A stretch of DNA of 48,061 nt from Candidatus Methylomirabilis sp. (GCA_002634395.1 NSJM01000014.1:1-48061); one strand, 5' to 3'; numbered from the stretch's first letter, positions 32,449 through 39,919 are shown. Numbers and translations are program-made. The notes: generated by a model from the letters alone, not told the origin.

Positions 32449-33480
32449 CTATTCTGAAACCGCCACATTTTGCCACAGACGCCGATAGTATCGGTTCAGG
32501 GTGGCGTCGGAGCCGATCATCGCCAGGGAGCGCGCCATCATTCCATAGACGGCCCCCCGTGGAATCTTGATGACAACGCCAGGATCAAGCAGATTGGGTG
32601 ACCTCGCGAGCAGCGCCAACGTCTTGAGGCCGATGAACAGCGGCCAGACACAGGCCAGGCGCATTCGGATTTCTCGCCTCGGGATCTGGTGCGTATAGGC
32701 CCAGCCTTCCTGGTAGTGTTCGAGAGTGAGCGCGAGAAGGGAGTGTAGCAACGGTTTAACCTTAACCACGGCTGCGGGGTCGAGCAGGTCGGCCGGCTGA
32801 AGGCCCAGCGCGTCCAGTTCTTGTTGGGGGAGGTAACAGCGGCCTATTCGAAGGTCCTTCGGGAGGTCGCGCAGGACGTTCGTCATCTGGAGCCCCTTGC
32901 CGAACCGAACGCCGCGCTGCCTCATCGCCTCCCGATCCCATCCGGCGAGGGAAGAGCGATGCGCCATATGGATATCGGTCCAGAACTCTCCCGCGCACCC
33001 GGCGACATAGTAGGTATAACGGTCCAGATCGGCTCGCGTCTGCAGGGCGACGAGGCGGCCCTCATCCTCTCCTGGGAAGGTGCCAAGGTCCATAACCATC
33101 CCGTCAGTCAGGGTCAGGACTACGCCACGCACCAGCGACTGATCGGATGAACTGAGAGATCGAAGGAGGGCGAACGCCTGCTGAAGGCGAGTCAGCAGCT
33201 CTCGCTCCGCCGCAATCTGCTGCGGCCCCGCAAGCGCCTCGCTGATCGCTCGTAGCGGTCCGGCCTCTGATTCCCTCAGGGCCTCGCGAAAGAGCTCAAG
33301 GTGCTTTAGGCGGTCGGCTCGGCCGATAAGGGCCGTGTCGGCAATGGTGTCTGCGGCCCTGGCGAGCAGATACGCAAGACCGATCGGCCGCCGCACATCG
33401 CTGGAAACCACGCGTAGGGTCAGGTAGAATGAGCGACTGACCCGCCGAAGGAGCGCGCCAAGCAGGTCGTCATCGTTCAT
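32449..33480 (-). CDS. Squalene synthase-type prenyl transferase
   Basis: 343 residues from ATG 33480; a GTG at 33510 is an alternative, and neither has a clear ribosome site. Both aspartate-rich motifs of head-to-head prenyl synthases are present: RAADTIADT near 40 and [17 protein letters not shown] near 215. [10 protein letters not shown] at the start and [13 protein letters not shown] near 155 resemble the eukaryotic-type squalene synthases (Y-x-x-Y-V-A-G) more than HpnC/HpnD. It probably condenses two farnesyl diphosphates to squalene, the precursor of hopanoids or sterols. No hopanoid genes are adjacent. Only weak membrane affinity is expected. Confidence 0.85.
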   Translation of the reverse strand: MNDDDLLGALLRRVSRSFYLTLRVVSSDVRRPIGLAYLLARAADTIADTALIGRADRLKHLELFREALRESEAGPLRAISEALAGPQQIAAERELLTRLQQAFALLRSLSSSDQSLVRGVVLTLTDGMVMDLGTFPGEDEGRLVALQTRADLDRYTYYVAGCAGEFWTDIHMAHRSSLAGWDREAMRQRGVRFGKGLQMTNVLRDLPKDLRIGRCYLPQQELDALGLQPADLLDPAAVVKVKPLLHSLLALTLEHYQEGWAYTHQIPRREIRMRLACVWPLFIGLKTLALLARSPNLLDPGVVIKIPRGAVYGMMARSLAMIGSDATLNRYYRRLWQNVAVSE

Positions 33481-33689
33481 CGGGGCGGGTGGTTCGACCG
33501 GGCTTACCACAGGCGGGGGCTAATCCAGGTAACTATTCAGGTAGATAGACTGAAGACTGATGACTTTTAGGGGCTCATCATACGTGATCATGCAAGACTC
33601 CGAAACGGTCCTGAAGGGCTCGATTCGTACTTCGTGAGATAATTAGAACCTTCGGTCTTCAGCCCTCAGCCTAAACACCTGAGCAGCTA

Positions 33690-33998
33690 CTAATCCAGAT
33701 CGATGTCCCGGGTGGGCCGGGTGACGGGTTCGTCTTTCGCCTTCTTGAGCAGCTCCTTGAACTTTCGCTCCAGGATCTTCCCTTTTTCCTTTTCCGCTTC
33801 CATCGACTCCTTGAAGCGCGCCTCCCGCCGACCCGCCTCGCCCTTCAACTCCTCAACCGCTGCCTTCAGGTCTGTGGAGTGCGTCTCCCTGGGCGGTAGC
33901 TCGTGATGCAGGACCGCGCCAAGCTCAGGGTCTACGGTAAGCTTCGCCTGGCAGCAGGGGCAGAGCACCTCAATGGTGAACTTTGCCTCTTCGCTCAT
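33690..33998 (-). CDS. CPCC zinc-ribbon coiled-coil protein
   Basis: 102 residues; ATG 33998 is six bases after GGGAG, with an adjacent ATG at 34001. The N-terminal EVLCPCCQAKLTVDPELGAV is a half zinc ribbon (C-P-C-C) of the kind that dimerises around a metal. After HHELPPRE it becomes a long charged coiled coil (AVEELKGEAGRREARFKESM, KGKILERKFKELLKKAKDEP). Function unknown; similar short proteins occur widely. It lies just downstream of the methionine salvage operon in the same direction, 106 bases after mtnD, and may be its last gene. Confidence 0.7.
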   Translation of the reverse strand: MSEEAKFTIEVLCPCCQAKLTVDPELGAVLHHELPPRETHSTDLKAAVEELKGEAGRREARFKESMEAEKEKGKILERKFKELLKKAKDEPVTRPTRDIDLD

Positions 33999-34103
33999 CA
34001 TTCACTCCCAATCCGGCCTCGCACAAAAGACAGACTAGCACACCGCACATCCCTTTGCAAAACCGGGTCGGTATGGGTAGTCTTGGTGAGAGGGTCTCTC
34101 GGG

Positions 34104-34616
34104 TCAGTAAATGGCTGCCCACCCGGCGGGGTCCTGGAAGAGGCGAATGCACTTGATCCGCCGATCCTCGGCCAGGGTAAACCAGTGGCGGGTACCCGCA
34201 GGCACGGTGATCAGATCGCCCGGACCTACCATCACATCGAAGTAGGGGCCGCTCCGCCCACGAATCGTGAAGACACCGTGGCCATCGACTACGAACCGCA
34301 CCTCGTCTTCGCTGTGATGATGTTCCCGGCTGAACTTGCCGAGCAGCACCTCCACATTGGGGGTCTTTTCCCAGAGCACGACGATGTCGGCTGACACATA
34401 CCCTCCTTCAGCCTTGAGCTGTTCCAGCTCGCTGTCAAACGTCGCCAGAATCTCCGTCTTTTCAGCCTCGGTCAGGGCGTAGTTGTCCCGCAACTCTTCT
34501 CGCAGCTTCGACACATCCCAGTGGCGGTAGATGAGCCCCTCGCCCTCGAGAAAGCTCGCCATCTCTGCCGGTGCCTCGATGCGCCGGTTATCAGAGTGCA
34601 GCCTGATCGCCGTCAT
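34104..34616 (-). CDS. mtnD: Acireductone dioxygenase
   Basis: 170 residues. The cupin metal ligands are visible: SREHHHSEDEVRFVV (H-x-H and E at about 98-104) and GTRHWFTL (last His near 142). ARD oxidises acireductone to the 2-keto precursor of methionine plus formate (Fe form) or to CO and methylthiopropionate (Ni form). GGGAGGTGAG precedes ATG 34616, and the gene overlaps mtnB by 26 bases. It is the last enzyme of the mtnW-X-B-D operon, preceding only an aminotransferase step. Confidence 0.94.
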   Translation of the reverse strand: MTAIRLHSDNRRIEAPAEMASFLEGEGLIYRHWDVSKLREELRDNYALTEAEKTEILATFDSELEQLKAEGGYVSADIVVLWEKTPNVEVLLGKFSREHHHSEDEVRFVVDGHGVFTIRGRSGPYFDVMVGPGDLITVPAGTRHWFTLAEDRRIKCIRLFQDPAGWAAIY

Positions 34617-35265
34617 GCCTCACCTCCCATCGGAGCAGGTATTCAAACATGAACTCGAAGGCCTCAACATGCCGCTTGGCCTGGAAGGGATTCGCTCCCC
34701 AGGCATACAGTCCATGGCGCCGGACCAGGATCCCTGGCACCCTTTGGTCTGTGATCCGCTCCACTACGGCCTCTGCCAGGGCGGGCAGTTTAAACAGATT
34801 CTCCACAATAGGAACCCGGATCTCTGCCGCCTCTTCCCAGATGTCCAGCCCCTTGAGCATCTCCAGATCCCGGAGCACGACATCACCCTGGGAGGAGCAG
34901 CGTTCGGCAATCAGATTATTCCAAACCGTGTGTACGTGCAAGACGCAGCCACACCCCGTTGCCTGATAGATACGGGCGTGAACTACTGACTCGGCTGAGG
35001 GGCATAGTTCGACCGGGCTCGCCACAGGTTGAAGTCCGAACTCCACTGGTTGCAGCGATTCGTCTACCAGGACGAAGTCGGCCGCCGTCATCGCCTCTTT
35101 ATCTCGACCGCTGGCGGAAACGACCAGCAAGAGCGGCTCGCCCGGGGCGTTGACTCGAGCCGAGAGATTGCCGCTGGTCGCTGGGAACCAGCCCCGCCTG
35201 GCGAAGCTCGCCGTAATCTCAACCAGCGTCGTCAGGGCCTGCTCGGTGGCTTGGTGCGTCATCAT
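34591..35265 (-). CDS. mtnB: Methylthioribulose-1-phosphate dehydratase
   Basis: 224 residues of the class II aldolase/adducin fold. The zinc ligands are in VLHVHTVWNNLI (H-x-H near 112) and a later His (VRRHGLYAWG near 187). FPATSGNLSARV at about 27 and SGRDKEAMTAADFVLVD are the phosphate-binding segments. It dehydrates methylthioribulose-1-phosphate to diketo-methylthiopentyl-1-phosphate, the substrate of MtnW. The ATG shares one base with the mtnX stop (TAATG). Confidence 0.93.
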   Translation of the reverse strand: MMTHQATEQALTTLVEITASFARRGWFPATSGNLSARVNAPGEPLLLVVSASGRDKEAMTAADFVLVDESLQPVEFGLQPVASPVELCPSAESVVHARIYQATGCGCVLHVHTVWNNLIAERCSSQGDVVLRDLEMLKGLDIWEEAAEIRVPIVENLFKLPALAEAVVERITDQRVPGILVRRHGLYAWGANPFQAKRHVEAFEFMFEYLLRWEVRHDGDQAAL

Positions 35266-35933
35266 TATCGGTACGCTTCTGCCCCTATCCGATCAAGGAC
35301 CGCCATGACATCGAAGAAGGTCTCAAACGGTTCATAGGGAATCCCTGCCTCCCGGCACTTGACGACCAACAGATCTCGGGCGATGACCAGATCGGCCAGC
35401 CTGGCCGCGGGCAGGTCCGTGACGCCGTCCCCCACCACCACCCTACGATACTGCTCTGATGGAAATCGCCGCATGATGCCGGGCTTACACATTCCGCAGT
35501 CGGCTTGGCAGTGCTCGTCGCACGTATGGGGCCAGAGGATGCGTACTGTGGGACCGCTCACGTCACTCCCGTTACAGTAGATCTGTTCCCGCGGCAGGGT
35601 TCCCTCCAGGATGGGGTAGATGAAGAAGTCAACCCCTCCGCTGGTCAGTAAAAACCGATAGTCATGGACCTGACAATACTCCAAAAACTCATGAAATCCG
35701 GATCGTAGCGTGGCAATCCGCCGAGCATACGCCACCATCTCCGGAACTCGGGACGACGGGATCTGGGCAAAGAGACGGCCGACCCCATCCCGCACGCTTA
35801 CCGTCCCGGCGATGATCGCGTCGCGCACCGCCTCCCATCCGGGCGGCCCAAACGCCCGAAAGAGCGCTACGATAACCTCCTGCTCGGCAGCGGTCCCGTC
35901 GAAGTCGCAGAAGATGACTGTCTGCCGACTCAT
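35265..35933 (-). CDS. mtnX: 2-hydroxy-3-keto-5-methylthiopentenyl-1-phosphate phosphatase
   Basis: 222 residues from ATG 35933, which overlaps the mtnW stop in ATGA. HAD phosphatase motifs: FCDFDGTAAEQE (nucleophile and acid Asp, residues 8-12), LLTSGGVDF (motif II) and VVVGDGVTDLPAARLADL (motif IV). HTCDEHCQADCGMCKP near 140 is the Cys-rich insertion of MtnX. With MtnW it does in two proteins what MtnC does in one. The arrangement enolase then phosphatase is as in Bacillus. Confidence 0.93.
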   Translation of the reverse strand: MSRQTVIFCDFDGTAAEQEVIVALFRAFGPPGWEAVRDAIIAGTVSVRDGVGRLFAQIPSSRVPEMVAYARRIATLRSGFHEFLEYCQVHDYRFLLTSGGVDFFIYPILEGTLPREQIYCNGSDVSGPTVRILWPHTCDEHCQADCGMCKPGIMRRFPSEQYRRVVVGDGVTDLPAARLADLVIARDLLVVKCREAGIPYEPFETFFDVMAVLDRIGAEAYR

Positions 35934-37159
35934 GCCACTGGAAATCCTTTGGGGATTCTGGCCTTGCCGCCGCCCCACTGGTCAAGGGCCGCCCGCAGAT
36001 CGCTGCTTCCCGCGGCGGCCTGTTCCAGAGGAACGCCGGCCGCGCCGGCCGCGATCGCCGCGCGGAAGGCCCGCCCGCCCGCAGCCGCACCGCCCGGATG
36101 ACCATGGATACCGCCTCCCGCATTGATCACGACATCGAGGTCGAAGTCGTCCATTATGTGCGGCACCAGGCCAGGATGGATCCCCGCTGACGGGACTGGG
36201 AAACTTCGGCGGTGAGGTTGGTGGTCCGCGTCCGTCAGTCGACGGGCCAGATCAAGGGCCTGGGTCCGCTCCAAGGCCATCCCGCCATAGGGGGACGGGA
36301 ACAGGACCAGATCGGCCCCGGCCAGCCGCATCAGCGTCCCCAACAACAGCGGCGCAGCGATACCATAGTCGTCGGAAGGGTAGAGCGCTCCGGCCAGCGC
36401 CGGGTGGGCTACGAGCGGTACGGTAATTTCCGGATCCTCGGCCAGCCGCTGCAGGAGGTCAAATCCGTAGGGTAGGACATTGATAAGCAGCGCATTCGCG
36501 CCAAGCCGCGCTGCTCGTCGAGCCTTTTCAGGAAGCCGATGCACCGGACCAGTCAGGTTGATCGCATACAGCACCGTCTGGCCCGTTTCTCGCCGCGCTC
36601 GCTCAGTCGCTTGCAGGCATGCCTCCAAGCGTTGCTCGAAGGGCGCGTCTGTGTCGTTAAAGAAGATCTCGTCATCCTTGATCAGATCCACGCCGCCCAA
36701 CGCCTGCTGGAAAAAGCCCTCAGCTAGCTCCTGGAGTGTAAGCCCAAGGCAGGACTTGAAGATACTCATGAGCAGCGGCCGGTTATAAACCCCGAGCCTC
36801 TCGCGCACCCCTTCCACTCCAAGCTTCGGCCCGGGAAAGGCAGCAGCAAAGTGGGGCGGCATGGTGAGATCGACCAAGCGGATCTTTCCATCCATCGACA
36901 GCTTGCCGAAGGTGGCAGTCAGCAGTGATGGGAGGTCAGGCGTGAGGTTTGCAAGCGGGTAGGCAATCCGAATCAGGCCCGCGTCCACCGACACGACGCG
37001 GCCGGCATGGCGCTGAAGGGCCGCCTGTCTCTCAACCGACAGGCCGGGCCAGCTACCGACCGTCATGCCCAGCGCGATCGTCTCTGCCTTCTTCGTCCAA
37101 TCGCCTCCACCGCCAAGCCGATAGGTCGCAATGACATAATCGTTCCAGGTGTCGTCCAC
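35930..37159 (-). CDS. mtnW: RuBisCO-like DK-MTP-1-phosphate enolase
   Basis: About 409 residues. I prefer GTG 37159 (GGAGGAG about eight bases upstream) to the ATG at 37186, which has no ribosome site; the product then begins VDDTWNDYVIATYRL. It is a type IV RuBisCO-like protein of the YkrW group: LLMSIFKSCLGL, then GGVDLIKDDEIFFND with the carbamylated Lys and metal-binding Asp/Glu, and INAGGGIHGHPGGAAAGGRA near the end. The K-P-K motif of true RuBisCO is absent, so it does not fix CO2. It tautomerises diketo-methylthiopentyl-1-phosphate. First gene of mtnW-X-B-D. mtnA, mtnK/mtnN are not in the window. Confidence 0.95.
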   Translation of the reverse strand: MDDTWNDYVIATYRLGGGGDWTKKAETIALGMTVGSWPGLSVERQAALQRHAGRVVSVDAGLIRIAYPLANLTPDLPSLLTATFGKLSMDGKIRLVDLTMPPHFAAAFPGPKLGVEGVRERLGVYNRPLLMSIFKSCLGLTLQELAEGFFQQALGGVDLIKDDEIFFNDTDAPFEQRLEACLQATERARRETGQTVLYAINLTGPVHRLPEKARRAARLGANALLINVLPYGFDLLQRLAEDPEITVPLVAHPALAGALYPSDDYGIAAPLLLGTLMRLAGADLVLFPSPYGGMALERTQALDLARRLTDADHQPHRRSFPVPSAGIHPGLVPHIMDDFDLDVVINAGGGIHGHPGGAAAGGRAFRAAIAAGAAGVPLEQAAAGSSDLRAALDQWGGGKARIPKGFPVA

Positions 37160-37219
37160 GTCTGTGTCTCCTCCAAGGATCTCCATCCTAATAAGCAGAG
37201 ACCTGTCTACATGCGAAGG

Positions 37220-37248
37220 AGGATAGCATACGAACCTTCCGGTTTCAA
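37220..37248 (-). promoter_or_regulatory. Promoter of the mtn operon
   Basis: Minus strand TTGAAA (37243-37248), 17 bases, TATCCT (37220-37225), about 60 bases before the GTG start of mtnW. No SAM riboswitch-like structure was recognised in the leader. Confidence 0.5.
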
Positions 37249-37309
37249 TTCACCGATGTTATCGCCGCGCTCTGACAATTCTGGATATTTTGGAGCCCTC
37301 AACCATCCC

Positions 37310-37335
37310 GTCACCCCTACAACAACTAGGGTGAC
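37310..37335. promoter_or_regulatory. Inverted repeat upstream of the mtn promoter
   Basis: GTCACCC (37310-37316) and GGGTGAC (37329-37335) with CTAC / CTAG-like inner arms, about 60 bases upstream of the -35. It could be an activator site or a terminator-like stem without a T run. Confidence 0.4.
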
Positions 37336-37390
37336 AGTTCGGCGCGCTCTCCATCTCTTCTAGACTTTTTGCCCACTTACAGAGTGGCGG

Positions 37391-37428
37391 TAGGTCGGGT
37401 TAGCGCAGCGTAACCCGACAACTCGGCT
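37391..37428 (+). repeat. TAGGTCGGGTTAGCG palindromic repeat, copy 2
   Basis: TAGGTCGGGTTAGCGCAGCG followed by TAACCCGACAACTCGGCT, nearly identical to copy 1 at 10130-10174. It marks the left edge of the second accessory block. The rest of 37160-37527 holds the mtn promoter and inverted repeat but no gene. Confidence 0.7.
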
Positions 37429-37527
37429 GAGTGCTGCTTTGCGCAGAACGTTCTTCCTGCGTTCATTGAACGTCTACCATCAGCCGCGGGGCGAACCACC
37501 GCGGGCTGGGTCGATGTAAATGGCACC

Positions 37528-38277
37528 TCATGCCTTTGACATGCGAATAATCTCAGCAAGCAGGACGTCTAAGTCGTTCGAAAAGTCCACCCGTACTAGT
37601 GCTTGCTTGCAATAATACACGTTCCGTCATTCCCGCAGGCCTTAAGTGGGAATTCATTGATTTTCCTGGATACCGGCTTTCGCCGGTATGACGATCAATG
37701 TGCAATGATTTTCGCAATGAGACACTAGGTTCGGGAGGACCTCACTCCGTCGCACCTGGGCGTGGAGGTGCTGGTCAGCAATCTTCCGCGCTGAATTGTC
37801 CAGATGTATCATCGACTCCTTGAACGACTTGCCGCCCGCATAGCTGTTCGCGACCTCCGGAAAAGTCTTGCAGCCGAACAATGGCGGTACGTGGTCTATG
37901 ACAGTGCGGACAAGGGCGACAAGGGCAAAGTAGCATCGGTTGCGGTCACAGACGCTGATCTCGTTCAGAAGCGCGGCGAGCTTGTGAAGATCGAAGTTCG
38001 TGGGCTTGAGGGCTGAAAGCGCTTCGATACGATGGGGATGGACGTACGTGCCACCAGGTGTCGACAGCTTGACGGGTCCGGCGCTCGGATTGATACCTGC
38101 TTCCATGTACTTCAAGTCTGCGATCGCCCGTTCCACCTGCGTCAACATAAGCCGCCACCGTGGCGTGATGGAGTAACTACTGATATTGGCGTGTAGCTGA
38201 TTCAGGGGATAGACGAAGTTCAGGTAATACTCCTCCTTGAAATGAACAACCCCGCGGCAAGCCGCGGGGTTGTTCAT
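37528..38277 (-). pseudogene. Conserved hypothetical gene split by a MITE-like insertion
   Basis: The frame from 38277 reads LNQLHANISSYSITPRWRLM, VERAIADLKYMEAGINPSAG, HVPPLFGCKTFPEVANSYAG and KIADQHLHAQVRRSEVLPNL, then runs into repeat sequence and stops at 37654. Beyond the repeat, 37600 to 37528, the frame continues VRVDFSNDLDVLLAEIIRMS and ends KA-stop. Removing 37600-37723 plus one copy of ACTAG joins the two parts in frame (PNLVRVDFSND). The N-terminal 13 codons (MNNPAACRGVV and on) are translated hairpin (38240-38279), so the original start may also be lost; AAGGAGG at 38232-38238 has no good start codon after it. This hypothetical family has no function I can state. Confidence 0.75.
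37600..37723. mobile_element. 124-bp MITE/REP-like insertion with 5-bp target duplication
   Basis: Flanked by direct repeats ACTAG (37595-37599 and 37724-37728). The ends are imperfect inverted repeats: GTG-YTTGCTTGCAATAAT on one side and GTGTCTCATTGCGAAAAT on the other, reading inward. The interior carries CGTCATTCCCGC and GCCGGTATGACG arms plus a CCGGCTTTCGCCGG stem. No coding capacity. The interrupted gene shows that this palindromic family has moved. Confidence 0.7.
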
Positions 38278-38279
38278 TT
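38240..38279. repeat. Perfect 19-bp-stem hairpin
   Basis: AAATGAACAACCCCGCGGC and its exact complement flank AA. It is a very strong hairpin at the 5' edge of the interrupted gene, possibly a terminator-type or REP repeat. It supplies the ATG used by the 38277 open frame. Confidence 0.7.
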
Positions 38280-38281
38280 TC

Positions 38282-38340
38282 TGATACGCCTTTTGCCCTG
38301 GCCGAATTGTCGGGTTACTCTGTGCTAACCCGACCTACGG
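38282..38340 (-). repeat. TAGGTCGGGTTAGCG repeat, copy 3 (long form)
   Basis: About 59 bp, GATACGCCTTTTGCC, GCCGAATTGTCGGGTTA, GTGCTAACCCGACCTACGG. It aligns base for base with 39142-39200 in the same orientation; the two copies flank the higBA module. Confidence 0.7.
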
Positions 38341-38396
38341 TCCGTTATCCAAAAGCACATCTCGTAGCCGATCTGACTGGACAACAGGGTTGGGCG

Positions 38397-38714
38397 TCAC
38401 GCGGTCTTCTGCGGCACGAGGCGTACTTGAAGCTCACACCCTACAGCCTTCGCATATCGCTTGAGCGTGGCGAGCGACGGAGCGTGCTTTCCGGCCGATT
38501 CGAGCCTGGAGACCGCGCTCTTCGTCGTGCCCATCCGTTCTGCGACGGCGTCCTGCGTCAGACCTGCGCGGGATCGTGCTTTGAGCATTTGATTGGCCAC
38601 CTGGTACTCAAGCGCAAGGGCGTCGTACGCTTCGACGAATCCCTTGCGGGTTGCCGCCCTGGCAAGGAATTCCTTATGACCATGGCGGACGGGCTTAAAT
38701 GTCAGTTCGGGCAT
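38397..38714 (-). CDS. higA: HigA-like HTH antitoxin
   Basis: 105 residues. The first 45 residues (KPVRHGHKEFLARAATRKGF and on) are a basic extension. Residues about 45-95 form a Cro/C1 helix-turn-helix: SRAGLTQDAVAERMGTTKSA, VSRLESAGKHAPSLATLKRY, followed by AKAVGCELQVRLVP. It pairs with the toxin gene immediately upstream, overlapping by 20 bases (toxin first, as usual in HigBA). It should neutralise the toxin and repress the promoter, perhaps via the palindrome at 39043-39058. Confidence 0.85.
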   Translation of the reverse strand: MPELTFKPVRHGHKEFLARAATRKGFVEAYDALALEYQVANQMLKARSRAGLTQDAVAERMGTTKSAVSRLESAGKHAPSLATLKRYAKAVGCELQVRLVPQKTA

Positions 38715-39033
38715 CTGATACCCCCTTCAGGCGCTTGCGCGCCAGCTTCAGTTCTCGATCGGGCGTGTGCTGTGACTTCTTGAGGAAGGCGTGCAGTACG
38801 ACGACCCGTTTGCCAACGAGAAAGCAGTAGAACGCCCTCCCAACGCCGGAACGACCGCGAGGCCGAAGCTCGAACAAGCCATCACCAAAAGATCGAGAGT
38901 ACGGAAGCCTGAGAGCTGGTCCGTACTCGGCCAGGAGTTCGACCAAGCGCGCGTAGTCCGCGAGGACGTCCACGGGCCACGACTCAATCTCGTGAAACAC
39001 CCGCTCGTGGAAGTACTCGATCTCGAAGGGCAT
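38695..39033 (-). CDS. higB: HigB/Gp49-like toxin
   Basis: 112 residues of the RelE-fold Gp49 type: FHEIESWPVDVLADYARLVE (N-terminal helices), LRLPYSRSFGDGLFELRPRG (conserved GLFELR) and GVGRAFYCFLVGKRVVVLHA, then FLKKSQHTPDRELKLARKRL. The ELR, R-x-F/Y and F-x-KK-x-x-x-TP elements are those of ribosome-dependent mRNA interferases. No Shine-Dalgarno before ATG 39033. Together with higA it forms an apparently intact type II module bounded by two direct copies of one repeat. Confidence 0.85.
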   Translation of the reverse strand: MPFEIEYFHERVFHEIESWPVDVLADYARLVELLAEYGPALRLPYSRSFGDGLFELRPRGRSGVGRAFYCFLVGKRVVVLHAFLKKSQHTPDRELKLARKRLKGVSDARTDI

Positions 39034-39042
39034 AATGGCATG

Positions 39043-39058
39043 TTAGCATATATGCGAA
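39043..39058. promoter_or_regulatory. Palindrome before higB
   Basis: TTAGCATATATGCGAA, 14 of 16 bases symmetric around ATAT, ten bases before the higB ATG. TATGCT inside it could be the -10. Probable HigA binding site. Confidence 0.5.
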
Positions 39059-39141
39059 CCCAGAGCAACGCGCACTGCCCTGATGTTCAACTGTCGGGTG
39101 AGCCGCTTTTGGAGTTCACGCAGGCCGTCAGCGTTCGGTTT

Positions 39142-39200
39142 CCGATACGCCTTTCGCCGTTGCCGAGTTGTCGGGTTACGCTGTGCTAACCCGACCTACG
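39142..39200 (-). repeat. TAGGTCGGGTTAGCG repeat, copy 4 (long form)
   Basis: About 59 bp (GATACGCCTTTCGCC, GCCGAGTTGTCGGGTTA, GTGCTAACCCGACCTACGC), direct repeat of 38282-38340 with only a few differences. Confidence 0.7.
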
Positions 39201-39326
39201 CCCCGATAAGACTCCATTGACGTAATAGACGCGACAGACGCTTTTCTGTGAAATTATCGGTCCAGGCGCCCTGCGAGATTACCATTGGGCTCTCCTGGGG
39301 AAGGCAGTTGACCTCTTATGCTTGAG

Positions 39327-39605
39327 CTAACCGGCCGCCCGCCTGCGGGGGGTCCGTGTTATACGAGGCGATTGAGGCTTTGCGTACGAGTCTACATAGG
39401 CATCAACAAGTCGGCGAATCATGCGCTGGTACTGCGTATTGTGTTTGGCCGCCTCGGATTTGAAGAAATCGACACTTTTCTTGCTGAGAGCAATCGTAAC
39501 TTTCACTCCTTGTTCTCGGAACGCGAGATCCGAGGGGGGAGGCAGGAAGTCTCGAATGACTTTGGCCTCGAATGGTTCATTGGTGTATTTGATTTTCGTG
39601 TTCAT
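39327..39605 (-). CDS. brnA: BrnA-type antitoxin
   Basis: 92 residues. The N-terminal KIKYTNEPFEAKVIRDFLPP is toxin-binding. The central VKVTIALSKKSVDFFKSEAA, then NTQYQRMIRRLVDAYVDSYA, is a ribbon-helix-helix of the BrnA/CopG kind. The basic tail RITRTPRRRAAG ends the protein. It overlaps the brnT gene by 29 bases; AAGG lies six bases before ATG 39605. It should form a tetramer with BrnT and bind the inverted repeat at 39896-39919. Confidence 0.85.
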   Translation of the reverse strand: MNTKIKYTNEPFEAKVIRDFLPPPSDLAFREQGVKVTIALSKKSVDFFKSEAAKHNTQYQRMIRRLVDAYVDSYAKPQSPRITRTPRRRAAG

Positions 39606-39867
39606 AAATAGCCTTGCCTTTCCGCCAGTAACCGGCGCCGAAGATACGAATCACACCTCCGCGATAGGTAAAGCGGACAGTCAGAATTCCGCCCTCGACC
39701 TTGCCGAAACAGAAATAGCGCTTCTCGTTCTTACTGTGAGCAAGGTCTTCCGCGATGACACGATGAGGGTCGGCGAAAGCGTATTGAGCCAGTGAGAACG
39801 GTACCCCATGCTCAAGCTGGTTTTCAGCATCTTTGTTGGGATCCCATTCAAACTGTACCTTTTTCAC
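39577..39867 (-). CDS. brnT: BrnT-type RNase toxin
   Basis: 96 residues matching BrnT: VQFEWDPNKDAENQLEHGVP (W-D-P-x-K ... H-G-V), YAFADPHRVIAEDLAHSKNE, KRYFCFGKVEGGILTVRFTY and RIFGAGYWRKGKAIYEHENQ. The conserved ISARxA signature is replaced by IFGAGYWR, a variant ending whose effect is unknown. BrnT is a RelE-fold RNase induced under stress. The start is GTG 39867 without ribosome site; a TAAACT -10 at 39877-39882 would make the mRNA nearly leaderless. Confidence 0.85.
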   Translation of the reverse strand: MKKVQFEWDPNKDAENQLEHGVPFSLAQYAFADPHRVIAEDLAHSKNEKRYFCFGKVEGGILTVRFTYRGGVIRIFGAGYWRKGKAIYEHENQIHQ

Positions 39868-39895
39868 TGGGTAAGTTTAACACAGGATTCGGGAT

Positions 39896-39919
39896 TACGC
39901 CATACGAATATATGGCGTA
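39896..39919. promoter_or_regulatory. Inverted repeat operator before brnT
   Basis: TACGCCATA (39896-39904) and TATGGCGTA (39911-39919), perfect 9-bp arms six bases apart, about 30 bases upstream of the brnT start. Good candidate BrnA site. Confidence 0.6.

Noticed and set aside
32325-32468. N-terminal extension of acylphosphatase to 32468
   Set aside because: The extra residues are translated palindromic repeat; the acylphosphatase fold begins at the GTG at 32324.
36000-37159. Carbon-fixing RuBisCO
   Set aside because: The K-P-K catalytic motif is missing and the neighbours are methionine salvage genes; it is the enolase MtnW.
37160-37260. SAM riboswitch in the mtnW leader
   Set aside because: No conserved SAM-I/II core or kink-turn elements were recognised; only a promoter and short leader are visible.
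37377-37559. 60-residue minus-strand frame at the repeat
   Set aside because: It mostly translates palindromic repeat and overlaps the end of the interrupted gene in another frame.
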